A stretch of DNA of 64,000 bases from Candidatus Eisenbacteria bacterium (GCA_016235265.1 JACRLI010000001.1:1-64000); one strand, 5' to 3'. Shown: positions 1 to 11,695, counted from the first letter of the stretch. Notes: generated from the letters alone by a model not told the origin. Translations and numbers: made by a program.

Positions 1-24
1 ACGACGCGGTTGCTGTTCGACTAG
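1..24 (+). CDS. Possible 3' end of a CDS entering from the left
   Basis: Frame 1 reads seven sense codons ending Leu-Leu-Phe-Asp and then TAG at 22-24. Codon choice is GC-rich like the neighbours, and a converging gene would fit the hairpins at 71-127. Seven codons cannot identify a protein, so this is only a possibility. Confidence 0.2.
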   Translation, partial: TTRLLFD

Positions 25-95
25 GGGTTCCTGTTACCAAGGCCCCCAGAGGTCTCCCACCTCCTAGACATGCGCCATGCCTGGCGCACAAGGAG

Positions 96-127
96 CGAAG
101 GGCCCGGCCGGCCGGCCGGGCCCTTCG
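96..127. terminator. Perfect 32-nt palindrome after the NHL lipoprotein gene
   Basis: Bases 96-127 form an uninterrupted inverted repeat: two 16-nt arms with no spacer, core GGCCGGCC. It lies 31 nt past the stop of the minus-strand lipoprotein gene. A second hairpin (7-bp arms at 71-77 and 82-88) follows. Neither strand has a T-run after it, so this is not a textbook intrinsic terminator. Its position between two possibly convergent genes suggests a bidirectional terminator or mRNA-end hairpin. Confidence 0.45.
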
Positions 128-157
128 AATGCAGCGTGCTGCCCTGGCGGGCGGGCG

Positions 158-2119
158 CTAGCGGCGCGCCGCCACCCGCGGCCGCACCGCGGGGCGCAGG
201 TGCCGGCCGCGCTCCGGGGCGGTGACGAAGGTGATGTTGGTCACGATCGCCCGGGTGTTGTCGGTGTCGATGATCACGCCGTTGGAGCCGCTGTTGGCCA
301 TGCCGCGCGGCTTGCGCAGCAGCAGCTGGCCCGCCAGCACATCCTCGTTGCCGTTGGTGAGGCCGATGGTCCCGAACACGTTCAGCGGCGACGGAGAACC
401 GGCCAGGAACACCTGGAAGCGGTCGTTCCCGGTGTCGGCCACGTAGATCCGCCCCAGGCCGTCGGTGGTCACCCCGGTGGGCTGGTTGAACTGCCCCACC
501 TCGGAGCCCGGACCGTTGCCGAAGTCCGTGGACCGGCTGCCGTCCAGGTGGAACCGCAGGATGCGGTGGTGCCCCTGGTCCGCCACGTAGATTTCCCGGC
601 TGTGCGGCTCGAAGCAGACTCCGGAGGGGCGGTTCACCGTCCCCGCCTTCGGCAGCAGCTCGAGCGTGCGGCCGAGGCTGTCCACCTTCTTGATGCGGTC
701 GTTGCCGCGGTCGCAGATCCACACGGCGCCTTCGTCGTCCACGGCCAGGGCGGTCGGGGAATTGTAGCCTGCGGAGTCCGAGCCGAAGGTGCCAAACGTG
801 CGCAGCAGCGTCCCGTCCGGCGAAATCACCACGATGCGGTTGTTGCCGGTGTCGGCGATGTACACGTTGCCCGCGGGATCGGTGGCCACGCCCTGCGGCA
901 GTCGCAGCGACACCGCGCTCCCGGGGCCGCCCACGTTCCAGCCGCTCACGAGGCTGGTGTCGCCGGTGGCCGGCGCCAGGAACGCCTCGATGCGGTTGTT
1001 CCCGGTGTTGGCGACGAACAGACGGCCCTGGGCGTCGAACGCCGCGGCCTCCGGCGAGAGGAACCGTCCCGGCGCGGTGCCGTAGCCCCCGAACTTGTAC
1101 CGCGGGTCCACCGGCGGACGGGTCCGGGCGAACGTGTAGAAGCTGCTGCTGGAATTGCCGGACTGGTCGAACGACGTGACCATGAAGTAGTGGGCCTTGT
1201 CGGGGCGGAGCCCGGTGACCGTGTACGAGGTGGAGGCGACTTCCCGGATGTCGGTGACGATCTTGGTCGCGTCCTTGGGATTGAACGTGTCGGTGGTGTC
1301 CGTGAGGATCCGGTACGACGACCAGTCGGTATCCGGGCTGGCAGTCCAGCTGAGCTGCACCGATGTGTTGGTGACCGCGCCCACAGTGACCACCGGGGTC
1401 TGCGGCGGAGTGATGTCCCCCTTGGGCAGCGTCCGGCAGCGGATCTGGTTCGAACTGCTCACCTTGTTGGCGAAGTTGTACACCGCGACCTTGAAGTAGT
1501 AGGTCGTGGTATCCCGCAGCTCCTGCACCACGGTGGAAGTGTCGGTGAAGGTGCTCTTCACCTCGACCAACTCGGCCGGGGTGGGTGTGAAGCCGGACAC
1601 CGTGCTCGCGTAGACCACGTAGCGGTCGAAGGTCCGTTCCCGGTTGGCGGTCCAGCGGAGCAGTACCCGGTCGTAACTGGAGTCCACCGGGGCCAGCAGG
1701 GTGACTGGAATCGGCGGCGGCGCCTCGTTGCTCTTCGTCTGCACCTGGATGCTGTTGCTCACCGCGGAGCCCCCGGAACGGGTGACCGAGCGGATGGCGT
1801 ACACGTGGCTGGTGTTCAGGACCAGGCCGCGCACCACGTAGTGCGTGTTGGTGCGGCCCCCGACGATCGCCTGGAGCGTGCTCGCGGTCGGCTGAGCGTC
1901 CAGCGCGGGGAGCTCATGGACTTCGTAGGACGTGAAGCTGGAGGCCGTGGACTCGGTCCATCGCAGGGCGATGTAGTCCGGCCCGATGTCCACACTTTCG
2001 GGTGTCTGCAGGACCGAGGCGACCGGGATCTCGGGAGGGATCACGTCCGAGCGCTTGCTGCAGGCCAGCCCCATCAGCAGCAGGCCAAGGCAAAGGATCA
2101 GGAAGCCGATACGTCGCAT
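158..2119 (-). CDS. Lipoprotein with three fibronectin-III domains and an NHL beta-propeller
   Basis: About 653 aa. The N-terminus is a lipoprotein-type signal (MRR, a Leu-rich core, then Gly-Leu-Ala-Cys at residue 20). Three FnIII-like modules follow (roughly residues 25-330, each with a W near the start and an YxV/Y-F pattern). The rest is a run of NHL repeats carrying the recurring 'VADTGNNRI' type motif, typical of a six-bladed propeller. It is probably exported and lipid-anchored; such proteins bind ligands or surfaces, but the substrate is unknown. The ATG at 2119 is preferred: the in-frame ATG at 2131 directly abuts its GGAGG, leaving no spacer, while 2119 leaves 12 nt. It has a 507-nt upstream region shared with divergent sdhC. 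Confidence 0.8.
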   Translation of the reverse strand: MRRIGFLILCLGLLLMGLACSKRSDVIPPEIPVASVLQTPESVDIGPDYIALRWTESTASSFTSYEVHELPALDAQPTASTLQAIVGGRTNTHYVVRGLVLNTSHVYAIRSVTRSGGSAVSNSIQVQTKSNEAPPPIPVTLLAPVDSSYDRVLLRWTANRERTFDRYVVYASTVSGFTPTPAELVEVKSTFTDTSTVVQELRDTTTYYFKVAVYNFANKVSSSNQIRCRTLPKGDITPPQTPVVTVGAVTNTSVQLSWTASPDTDWSSYRILTDTTDTFNPKDATKIVTDIREVASTSYTVTGLRPDKAHYFMVTSFDQSGNSSSSFYTFARTRPPVDPRYKFGGYGTAPGRFLSPEAAAFDAQGRLFVANTGNNRIEAFLAPATGDTSLVSGWNVGGPGSAVSLRLPQGVATDPAGNVYIADTGNNRIVVISPDGTLLRTFGTFGSDSAGYNSPTALAVDDEGAVWICDRGNDRIKKVDSLGRTLELLPKAGTVNRPSGVCFEPHSREIYVADQGHHRILRFHLDGSRSTDFGNGPGSEVGQFNQPTGVTTDGLGRIYVADTGNDRFQVFLAGSPSPLNVFGTIGLTNGNEDVLAGQLLLRKPRGMANSGSNGVIIDTDNTRAIVTNITFVTAPERGRHLRPAVRPRVAARR

Positions 2120-2626
2120 AGGAAACGGCATACCTCCGGCCAAAGTGAATGCCAGGGAGAGGGTCAGGGCCACAACCTCTTCTGCCCGCCGTGGTTGGGA
2201 GCGCCGGCCCGAGGCCGGCGCCGCGGCAGTCATCTCGCACGGGATGGGGTTCGTAACGAGAAGGCGGGACTCCGAGGGGCGAATCCGTTTGGCCGCACTG
2301 TACCAGAGCAGGGCTCGGGGGCGCAAGTGCCCCTCGGGGGGGGCGGATTCGCCTCCCTATGCGCCCCCCCGGGCAGCCCGGAGTCCAGGGCTCCGAGGGT
2401 GCGCGGACGGGGTCGCAGGGGCCGGCGCCGGGGTCGTCCGGCTGCGCCGGATCGATCCCCGTCACCGTCCCTCGGGGCTGCCGGACTGCGCCTTCGGGCG
2501 GTTCGCGGGCGGCCCTCAGGGGGCCGGCTCTTTGCTGGGCACTTCCCGGGGGGCACCGGAATTTGCTAGGGTGTTGCGAATTCAACCGGGCTCCCGGGTG
2601 GGGTCCGACACTGGCTTGGAGGCCCG
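2120..2626. other. Divergent intergenic region, lipoprotein gene / sdhC
   Basis: This 507-nt stretch holds no credible gene. It is very GC-rich and contains a 10-bp inverted repeat (arms 2278-2287 and 2344-2353, GGCGAATCCG and its complement) around a G-rich centre with a run of eight or more G. It should contain both divergent promoters. I cannot place a convincing -35/-10 pair for either gene. Confidence 0.4.
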
Positions 2627-3280
2627 ATGAGCGAACCTGCCGCCGTTCCCGCTGCCGCTGAATCCGCCGCCCTGGGTCATTTCACGTCCCGCCGGCTGAT
2701 GTCCCTGTTCGGGGTCGTGCCGCTGGGGACGTTCATGGTCTACCACTTCTATTTCCATTCCTTCTCCCACGCCGGGGCGGCGGTGTACGACGAGAATATC
2801 CGCCGGCTGTACGCGCAGCCCTTTCACCTGGCGGTGGCGTTCCTCACCGTTTACCTGCCGCTGGCCTGGCACTCGGTGCTGGGCTTCATCGTGACCACCC
2901 GGTCCCGACCGAACTTCCTGCAGTTCACATTCTTCCGGAACTGGATGTACACCTTGCAGCGCGCCTCCGCCATCGGCCTGGCGCTGTTCATCCCCGCGCA
3001 CCTGGTGAAGGCTCGCTTCTCGCAGGTGTTCTTCCACCAGCCCATCGCATGGGAGCACCTGAACGAGGGGTTCCGCAGCCCGCTCACGCTGGGCGTGTAC
3101 GCGCTGGGCATCCTGGGCGCCAGTTTCCACCTGGCCAACGGTCTGTGGAACTTCGCCGTGGACTGGGGGATCCTGGTCGGGCCTCGGGCCCAGAAGGCGG
3201 GCTCGTGGGTGGCGGTGTTGAGTTTCCTGGCCCTGGCAGCCATGGGTTTCTGGGCGATGTCCGGCTTCCTCGCCAAGTAG
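2627..3280 (+). CDS. sdhC: Succinate dehydrogenase / fumarate reductase cytochrome b558 subunit
   Basis: 217 aa, the normal size of the b558-type SdhC family found in Bacteroidetes, Chlorobi and deltaproteobacteria. Five hydrophobic segments are visible, with several His residues near membrane edges (VYHFYFHSFSH near residue 40, WHS near 80, PAHL near 120, FHLANG near 165) that are candidate haem ligands. The family anchors the SdhAB catalytic dimer and passes electrons to quinone. The ATG has GGAGG five bases upstream. Unusually, no sdhA or sdhB follows: the next 135 nt are non-coding and then rnpB comes on the other strand. The partners must be elsewhere. Confidence 0.88.
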   Translation: MSEPAAVPAAAESAALGHFTSRRLMSLFGVVPLGTFMVYHFYFHSFSHAGAAVYDENIRRLYAQPFHLAVAFLTVYLPLAWHSVLGFIVTTRSRPNFLQFTFFRNWMYTLQRASAIGLALFIPAHLVKARFSQVFFHQPIAWEHLNEGFRSPLTLGVYALGILGASFHLANGLWNFAVDWGILVGPRAQKAGSWVAVLSFLALAAMGFWAMSGFLAK

Positions 3281-3366
3281 CTCCGGGCGCGGGAGAGGCG
3301 CTCGCCCCCTCGGGTCGGTGCCCAGGATCGCGCTCCTGGTCGAACTTGTACCGCTCCCAGAGGACC

Positions 3367-3406
3367 AAAATCGCACGGCCCCCGCGGGGTTCCCGCGGGG
3401 GCCGTG
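3367..3406 (-). terminator. Intrinsic terminator of rnpB
   Basis: A 15-bp perfect GC-rich stem (arms 3374-3388 and 3392-3406) with a 3-nt loop. On the minus strand it is followed by CGATTTTGG. It begins 10 nt past the 3' end of the RNase P RNA. Confidence 0.75.
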
Positions 3407-3415
3407 TCCGATAGT

Positions 3416-3810
<395 letters not shown>

Positions 3811-3830
3811 ACATCCGAGTGTGGGGGCCT

Positions 3831-4271
3831 TCAGGAGGCCGCGTCAATGCCCTGGTTGGCGAGCCTGTCCGCGTCGCCGTTCTGCTCGCGGAACACGTGC
3901 ACCACTTCCGCGGACTCGAAGGCCGCCAGCAGCTTCCGGGCCTGATCGAAGAGCGGCCGCAGGTGCTCGGACTTCACCTTGTACCGGCCGGCGAGCTGGC
4001 GCACCACCAGCTCCGAGTCCATGCGCACGCGCAGCCGGGTGGCGCCGTGGCGCCGGGCCATCTCCAGGCCCAGCAGCAGCGCGTGATACTCGGCCTCGTT
4101 GTTGGTGAGGCGACCCAGGCCCACGCCGAGCTCGTCCACCAGGCTGCCCGAGGGATCGGCCAGCGTGGCTCCGGCGCCGGCCGGCCCCGGGTTGCCGCGC
4201 GCCGCGCCGTCCGTGGACAACACCCATGGGCGTTGCTCGGGCCGCCTGCTCCCGGCGCCTTCGGTGCTCAC
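3831..4271 (-). CDS. RNase HI-family (reverse transcriptase-like) nuclease
   Basis: 146 aa from the GTG at 4271. The four RNase H acidic residues are present in order: Asp in STDGAARGN, Glu in NNEAEY, Asp in RMDSEL and Asp in NGDADRLAN. This is the short family without a double-stranded-RNA-binding domain, expected to cut the RNA strand of RNA/DNA hybrids. The GTG overlaps the upstream stop as GTGA, so it is probably translationally coupled to the zinc-ribbon gene. An ATG 13 codons earlier exists but would lie deeper in that gene. rnpB follows 20 nt downstream. Confidence 0.85.
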   Translation of the reverse strand: MSTEGAGSRRPEQRPWVLSTDGAARGNPGPAGAGATLADPSGSLVDELGVGLGRLTNNEAEYHALLLGLEMARRHGATRLRVRMDSELVVRQLAGRYKVKSEHLRPLFDQARKLLAAFESAEVVHVFREQNGDADRLANQGIDAAS

Positions 4272-4984
4272 GCCTCGCCCCACACCAGCAGGCGCCCGCA
4301 TCCCTGGCACACCCGGACCTCGTCACGGCGCTTCACTTCCGCCAGCAGCTGCGGGGTCAGGGCGGCGTGGCAGCCGCCGCATGCATTCGCCACCACCAGG
4401 CCCACCGCGTGCCCGCCCTTGCTGCTCAGCAGCCGCTCGTAGCGCGCGCGCACCTGGGGATTGAGCTCCGCCAGGCGCGCCAGCAGCTTTCCGCGCGCGG
4501 CTTCCGTCTCCGCGGAGCGCGCCCGCACCGCGACGCGGTCCGATTCCAGCTTGCGCCGCTCGCCATCCAGCACGGCGGTGTTGGAGGCCAGCGCCGCCTC
4601 GCGCGCCTTCAGCGTGGCGGACTGTCGCTCCTCGCGGTCCATCAGCTCCAGCACCCCGGTCTCCAGGACCGAGCGGCGCTCCTTCGCGCCGTCGATCTCC
4701 TTGAGCATGGCGGCATACGCCTCGTTGGTCTTGAGCTGGGGCAACTGCGAGCTCAGCCGGCGCAGCTCGGTCTCGAGATCCTGCGCCTGGCCTTCCATCT
4801 GGCGACGCTCCACGCGGCCGGCCTCCAGCGCCGCCCGGGCTTCGGCCGCGCCCTTCTTCAGCTCCTCGAGCCTGCGGTCCAGCTCGTGCAGCCGGGCGGG
4901 GAACTCCTCCAGCGCGCGGCGGACCTCGGCCCAGGCCGTGTCCTGCCGCGCCAGCTCCACCAGGGTGGTCAGATCCTCAGTCAT
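4268..4984 (-). CDS. Coiled-coil protein with C-terminal C4 zinc ribbon (COG1579 / DUF164 type)
   Basis: 238 aa. Residues about 5-185 are a nearly continuous heptad-rich coiled coil dense in Glu, Arg, Leu and Ala. The tail holds two CxxC pairs (Cys202/205 and Cys226/229) forming a zinc ribbon. The family is widespread and called a predicted nucleic-acid-binding or chaperone-like factor; its role is not settled. GGAG lies six bases before the ATG. It is first in a short unit with the RNase H-like gene, and the tRNA-Val terminators lie just upstream, so it probably has its own promoter. Confidence 0.82.
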   Translation of the reverse strand: MTEDLTTLVELARQDTAWAEVRRALEEFPARLHELDRRLEELKKGAAEARAALEAGRVERRQMEGQAQDLETELRRLSSQLPQLKTNEAYAAMLKEIDGAKERRSVLETGVLELMDREERQSATLKAREAALASNTAVLDGERRKLESDRVAVRARSAETEAARGKLLARLAELNPQVRARYERLLSSKGGHAVGLVVANACGGCHAALTPQLLAEVKRRDEVRVCQGCGRLLVWGEA

Positions 4985-5030
4985 GCGGCGCTCCGCGGGC
5001 GGCGGCCGCGGTCCGCGAGGCTCCGCCCGG

Positions 5031-5064
5031 AAAAAGAAATCGGCGCACGCGAAGCGCGTGCGCC
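5031..5064 (-). terminator. Intrinsic terminator downstream of tRNA-Val (distal)
   Basis: A perfect 10-bp stem GGCGCACGCG / CGCGTGCGCC with an AAG loop (5042-5064). On the minus strand it is followed by GATTTCTTTTT. It separates the tRNA unit from the zinc-ribbon gene. Confidence 0.8.
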
Positions 5065-5103
5065 GGGACCACCCCGCGCAAGACCCCCGGCGGGCCGGCG
5101 CGG

Positions 5104-5146
5104 AAAACGCGCAGCCGGGCGCGCGTTCATTCGCGCACCCGGCTGC
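5104..5146 (-). terminator. First hairpin downstream of tRNA-Val (proximal terminator)
   Basis: Arms GCAGCCGGG and CCCGGCTGC (5111-5119, 5138-5146) extend by five more pairs after one mismatch. The minus-strand tail is GCGTTTTCC. It starts 10 nt after the tRNA 3' end and makes a tandem terminator with the 5031-5064 element. Confidence 0.6.
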
Positions 5147-5156
5147 ACCGCAAGAA

Positions 5157-5232
5157 TGGTGGGCGGAACAGGGATTGAACCTGTGACCTCCGGCTTGTGA
5201 TACCGGCGCTCTCCCAACTGAGCTACCCGCCC
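5157..5232 (-). tRNA. tRNA-Val(CAC)
   Basis: A full cloverleaf with acceptor GGGCGGG / TCCGCCC, the D-arm GCTCAGTTGGGAGAGC, an anticodon loop ATCACAA (anticodon CAC, reading GUG), the T-loop TTCAATC and an encoded CCA. It closely resembles bacterial valine tRNAs. Confidence 0.95.
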
Positions 5233-5306
5233 TCCGTGGATTCCAGGCTGCCTTCCGGGCCCTTGCGGCCCCGGCCTTCCCGGCGCATCTGCGCCGGCCC
5301 TCGTGT

Positions 5307-5383
5307 TGGTGGGCCCACTTGGGCTTGAACCAAGGACCGACCGGTTATGAGCCGGTTGCTCTAACCACCTGAGCTATGGGCCC
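5307..5383 (-). tRNA. tRNA with CAT anticodon, probably tRNA-Ile2 (lysidine type)
   Basis: A perfect 7-bp acceptor GGGCCCA / TGGGCCC, anticodon loop CTCATAA (CAT), T-loop TTCAAGC and an encoded CCA. CAT serves Met-initiator, Met-elongator and Ile2. The acceptor base pair 1-72 is matched, which rules out the initiator. The GGNCC acceptor and the ACCGGCTCATAACCGGT stem look most like Ile2, where C34 becomes lysidine. Elongator Met cannot be excluded by eye. Confidence 0.85.
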
Positions 5384-5478
5384 ACGCGAGGCTCTGCGCG
5401 ACCCGGGTGGGAAAACTACCACGGCGCCCCACCCCGGGTCAACGCCCCAACCACCTCCCGGGACGCGTGCCGCCCGGG

Positions 5479-7548
<2,070 letters not shown>

Positions 7549-7577
7549 GTGCCGTTGCGATCCTTCCCGCGCGGAGC

Positions 7578-9350
7578 CTAGCGCGCCGCCGCGCCGCCAT
7601 CCCCGAGTCGCCTCGCCGTGTCGATCTGTTCCAGCAGGGCCTCGCCCGCCCTGGACTTCAAGTCCTGGATCGTCGCCTCCAGCTCCTGGATGCGCCGCAT
7701 GCCTTCCCGCCGTTCTTCGTCCCCGGCGCGGTCGCGCAGCGAATCCCGCACCCGGGTCACTTCGCGCCGGATCCGCCGCTCCTCGAGCGTGGCGGCCAGC
7801 ACGTACGCCTGGTCCTCCTGCAGCCCCTCCTCCGGGGGCATCGCCATCAGCTCCATGAGCACCGCCGGCGGCTCCTCCAGGGGCTGCGCCATGTACCTCG
7901 CCAGCGCCCGGAATTCCTCCCGCTCCGCGGGCCCCTCGAACCAGGCTTCGCCCGCCAGGGGCGAGAGCTGCTCCAACACCGCGGGCCGGTGCAGCATCCA
8001 GCGCAGCAGCCCGTGCTCCGCGAGGTCCCGCGGCCTCCTCTCGGGGCGCGCCGCCGCGCCGCCCGAGCCGGCCCGGATGTTCGCCTGGGCCCCCGGAAGG
8101 GAGCGCCGGCGCTCCACGGCGCCGCGCAGCACGTCCTCGAAAACGCTGAACTCGCGCGCCGCCTCGCGCGTGAACGAGGCGCGCAGCAATTCGTCCTCCA
8201 CCTCCGCCAGCAGCCCGGCCAGCGCCTCCAGCCGCGCCTCGGGCCGCGCCGGCAGGTCCGGGTGGCGGCGCAGCACCTCGAGCCAGTCGGGCGCGCCGTC
8301 CAGCACCGGGGCGATGGCCCCGGCGCCGCGCTTGCGGATCAGGCTGTCGGGGTCCTCGCCGCCCTCCAGGAACGCCACTTTGGGGCGGATCCCCGCGCGC
8401 AGCAGCGGGCGCAGACACCGCAACGCCGCGGCCCGCCCGGGATCGTCGCCGTCGTAGAGCACCAGCACCTGGTCTGTAAAACGCTTCAACAGACGGGCAT
8501 GTTCCAGCGTCAGCGCGGTGCCCGACGATGCCACGGCTTCGCGCACGCCTGCCTGGTGCAAGGTAAGTACGTCCAGGTAACCTTCGACCAGAATCGCCCT
8601 TTGACTTTGACGAATGAAGGGGCGTGCCTGGGGCAGCCCGTAGAGGACAGAACTTTTATGATACAGGTTTGAGTCCGCCGTGTTCAAGTACTTCACTTCC
8701 CCGTCCGCCAGGGCCCGTCCTGCCAGGCCGATCCACACCCCGCCGGGGCTGGCGATGGGGATCACCAGCCGGCGCCGCAGACGGTCGTAAGCCCCGGCCC
8801 CACCTTCCTTTTGGACGCACAAACCAGCCTCGAGGAGGGCCGAATCGGGGAATTTTCCTCGGGCGGCCCGCACCAGGCCCTCCCAACCGGCCCCGGCGAG
8901 CCCGAGGTGATAATCCACTACTGTCTCGGCCTTGATCCCCCGGGTCTTCAGGAAGGTCCGCCCCTCCCGGCCCCGCTCGGGGTGCTTGAGCTCGTCCTCG
9001 TAATAGCGGACAGCGAAGTCCACGACCTCCGCCAGGCCCCGCTCCGCCGCCGAGCGGGGGTCCCTCCGGGGCACCTGCAGCCCGGCCCGGGCGGCCAGCT
9101 TCTCCAGGGCCTCGGGGAAGGTCAGCTTCTCCAGCTCCATCAGGAACCGGAACACGTCCCCGCCCTTGGAACAGCCGAAGCAGTGGAAGAGCTGGCGGTC
9201 CTGGTTCACGTGGAAGCTGGGGGTCTTCTCCTCGTGGAACGGGCAGCGCCCCTTCCACGCCTTGCCGGCCTTCTTGAGCTCGACGTACTGGCCCACGACC
9301 TCCACGATGTCCACGCGCTCGCGGACCTGCGTGACGAAGGGATCGCTCAT
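7578..9350 (-). CDS. dnaG: DNA primase DnaG
   Basis: 590 aa. It makes RNA primers at the replication fork. The CHC2 zinc finger is at about residues 36-65 ([13 protein letters not shown] ... FHCFGC). The TOPRIM catalytic domain has [11 protein letters not shown] and [12 protein letters not shown] with the metal-binding acidic residues. The C-terminal helical part would bind the DnaB helicase. The ATG overlaps the mutS2 stop as ATGA, so translation is probably coupled. Length is normal for the family. Confidence 0.97.
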   Translation of the reverse strand: MSDPFVTQVRERVDIVEVVGQYVELKKAGKAWKGRCPFHEEKTPSFHVNQDRQLFHCFGCSKGGDVFRFLMELEKLTFPEALEKLAARAGLQVPRRDPRSAAERGLAEVVDFAVRYYEDELKHPERGREGRTFLKTRGIKAETVVDYHLGLAGAGWEGLVRAARGKFPDSALLEAGLCVQKEGGAGAYDRLRRRLVIPIASPGGVWIGLAGRALADGEVKYLNTADSNLYHKSSVLYGLPQARPFIRQSQRAILVEGYLDVLTLHQAGVREAVASSGTALTLEHARLLKRFTDQVLVLYDGDDPGRAAALRCLRPLLRAGIRPKVAFLEGGEDPDSLIRKRGAGAIAPVLDGAPDWLEVLRRHPDLPARPEARLEALAGLLAEVEDELLRASFTREAAREFSVFEDVLRGAVERRRSLPGAQANIRAGSGGAAARPERRPRDLAEHGLLRWMLHRPAVLEQLSPLAGEAWFEGPAEREEFRALARYMAQPLEEPPAVLMELMAMPPEEGLQEDQAYVLAATLEERRIRREVTRVRDSLRDRAGDEERREGMRRIQELEATIQDLKSRAGEALLEQIDTARRLGDGGAAAR

Positions 9351-11695
9351 GTGTCCAGGTCCGCCACGGTCACCCCCGCGCCGCCTTCGTTCCAGTTGCC
9401 CAGCCGGTGGCCGCGCACCAGTTTCGAAACGCGCAGCATCTCGTCCACCCGCTTGCGCAGCGCGCCGGTGCCCTTGCCGTGGATGATGCGCAGCTCGTGC
9501 AGGCCGGTCAGCAGCGCGTCATCCAGCGCCTGCTCCAGCCTCTCCTCCGCCTCGGCCACGGTGAGGCCGCGCAGATCCACCTCGGCCTCCGCCGAGCGCT
9601 CCTCGGCCAGCTCGACGTTGCGCAGCGGCACGGGCTGGATGGCCGCGGGGGCCAGCGGCTCCAGTTCCGAGGCATGCGCCTGGACCCGGACCCCGCTGGC
9701 GGCCACCCACACTCGCCCGTCGGAACCGGGGGCGCTCAGGATCTCCACCGTGGCCGAGAGGCGCGGCAGCCGCGCCCGCTCCCCGGGCTGGAACTCGTGC
9801 CACCGGGAGGGTGGCGTGGGCGGCGGGGCCACTTCCTGCAGCCGCTGCTCCAGCCGCTGGCGCGCCTCGCGCATGGCCTCCCGGTTCTTCGCCCGCGCCG
9901 CGGCCTTCATATCCGAGATCCAGCGCTCCGCCTCGGCCAGCTTGCGGTCCAGGTCCTCGCGCGTGGTGTCGCGCAGCCGCAGCCGCTCCTGCTCCCATTC
10001 CCCGATCCGGCGGTTCAGCTCGGCGGACAGCTGCTCCGCCCGACCGGCGGCCGCCTGGCCTTCGGCCAGCGTGCGCTGCTGCAGCTCCGTGAGCCGGCCG
10101 AGCGCCTCCAGCAACCGCTGCGCGTCGCGCTCCTCCGGGTCGAGCAGGGCGCGCGCGCGCGGCAGCAGCGCCTCGAGGCAGTTCAGCCGCTGGGCCATCT
10201 CGATCGCATGGCTGCCGCCGGGCACCCCGCTGCGCAGCCGGTAGGTGGGCTGGAACGTGCCCGGCTCGAACTCCATGGAGGCATTCGCGTAGCCCGAATC
10301 CCCGCCCGCGAAGAGCTTCAGGGCTCCCAGGTGGCTGGTGGCCAGCACCCGCGCGCCCCGGGCCCGCAGCGCCTCCAGGAAGGCCCGCGACAGGGCCGCG
10401 CCCTCCGCCGGGTCGGTGCCGGTGCCGAGCTCGTCGCACAGCACCAGCGCCCGGGGACCGGCCGCGGCCAGCACCTGGTCCAGGCGCATCAGGTGCCCGG
10501 CGAAGGTGCTCAGGTCGCGCTCCAGGCTCTGGGCGTCGCCGATGTCGGCCCACAGCCCCTCGAAATCGCCCACCACGGTGCCCGCCCCGGCGGGCACGTG
10601 GGCCCCGCTCGCGGCCAGGTACACGGTGAGCCCGACGGTCTTGAGCACCACCGTCTTGCCACCCATGTTCGGGCCGGTGATCAGGGTTCCCGCGCGGTCG
10701 TCGTCGAGGCTGAGGTCCAGGGGCACCACCGAGCCCGAGCCGCCGCGCTGCTCCACCAGCAGCGGGTGGCGCACCCCGCGCAGCTCCAGCACCGCCGCCG
10801 GGGAGCGATCCACGGCACGCGCCTGCCACAACCGGCTGCTGCGGGCCAGCGCCTCGAGAAAGTCCACTTCGGCGAGCAGCTCGGAGGCGCGACGCAGCTC
10901 GGGCAGCTGCTCGCGCAGGCGGGTGGTGAGCGCCCTCAGGATCCGGTCCACCTCCGCCTGTTCCTCGAGACGGACCTCGTTGCGCTCGTTGTTGAGCTCC
11001 ACCACCTCGAAGGGCTCCACGAACCAGGTGGCGCCGGTGCCCGACTGGCCGTGCAGCAACCCGGGCACCTTGCGGTGGCTGTCGGCGCGGACGGGGAACA
11101 CGTAGCGGTCGTTGCGCAGCGTCACGTACTGCTCGGCCAGGTACGGGCCCAGCTTGCCCAGGAGCTTTTCCACGCGCGCCTGGATCTCGCCATCCAGCCG
11201 TTCCAGGCGCTTGCGCAGCCGCTGCAGGTCGAGCGTGGCGTCGTCGCGGATGTTGCCCTGGGCGTCGAAGGTCCGATGGAAGAGGGCGGCGGTGGGCTCC
11301 AGCTCCGGCAGCTCCTGCCCCAGCAGGCGCAGCCCCGGGTAGGCGGTCGAGTCCAGGGAGCTGAGCTCCAGGCGCGTGGCTTCGGCGGCCTCCAGGGCCT
11401 GGCCGGCGTCGCGCAACTCTTCCATCTCGAGACGGACCACCCCGCCCTCGCCCGTGCGGGCGATCCAGGGGCGCATGTCCGCAGAGGGCAGCGCGCACCC
11501 GCCCGAGCCCTCCTCCAGGCGCAGCCGCATCTCGCCCACCAGCGCGGAGCGCCGTGCGGCTGCGTCCGCGGGCAGCGGCGCAAGCGCGCGCACCCACTCG
11601 CGACCGTGCGCGGTGCGGGTGCGGCCCGCCATCAGCCCCAGCAGTCGGTCGAGGTCCAGGGCCTGCCGGGTTCTCGGATCGGGTTGTTCCAGCAT
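9347..11695 (-). CDS. mutS2: MutS2-family ATPase with C-terminal Smr nuclease domain
   Basis: 782 aa, full length. It has the MutS core and clamp helices, then the ATPase with Walker A GPNMGGKT (about residue 340) and Walker B LVLCDELGTGTDP. A long coiled coil rich in Glu and Arg follows, and then the Smr domain with VDLRGLTVAEAEE and IIHGKGTGALR. The family acts in recombination suppression and in rescue of collided ribosomes, not in classical mismatch repair. Its place in the macromolecular-synthesis operon between cvpA and dnaG is unusual. Confidence 0.95.
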   Translation of the reverse strand: MLEQPDPRTRQALDLDRLLGLMAGRTRTAHGREWVRALAPLPADAAARRSALVGEMRLRLEEGSGGCALPSADMRPWIARTGEGGVVRLEMEELRDAGQALEAAEATRLELSSLDSTAYPGLRLLGQELPELEPTAALFHRTFDAQGNIRDDATLDLQRLRKRLERLDGEIQARVEKLLGKLGPYLAEQYVTLRNDRYVFPVRADSHRKVPGLLHGQSGTGATWFVEPFEVVELNNERNEVRLEEQAEVDRILRALTTRLREQLPELRRASELLAEVDFLEALARSSRLWQARAVDRSPAAVLELRGVRHPLLVEQRGGSGSVVPLDLSLDDDRAGTLITGPNMGGKTVVLKTVGLTVYLAASGAHVPAGAGTVVGDFEGLWADIGDAQSLERDLSTFAGHLMRLDQVLAAAGPRALVLCDELGTGTDPAEGAALSRAFLEALRARGARVLATSHLGALKLFAGGDSGYANASMEFEPGTFQPTYRLRSGVPGGSHAIEMAQRLNCLEALLPRARALLDPEERDAQRLLEALGRLTELQQRTLAEGQAAAGRAEQLSAELNRRIGEWEQERLRLRDTTREDLDRKLAEAERWISDMKAAARAKNREAMREARQRLEQRLQEVAPPPTPPSRWHEFQPGERARLPRLSATVEILSAPGSDGRVWVAASGVRVQAHASELEPLAPAAIQPVPLRNVELAEERSAEAEVDLRGLTVAEAEERLEQALDDALLTGLHELRIIHGKGTGALRKRVDEMLRVSKLVRGHRLGNWNEGGAGVTVADLDT

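Noticed and set aside
77..2569. An 830-codon plus-strand open frame opposite the NHL lipoprotein
   Set aside because: Antisense of FnIII/NHL repeats, which gives a repetitive but meaningless product.
5384..5478. A terminator after rpoD
   Set aside because: An imperfect repeat (near 5400-5440) exists but has a mismatch-laden stem and no T-run in the right direction.
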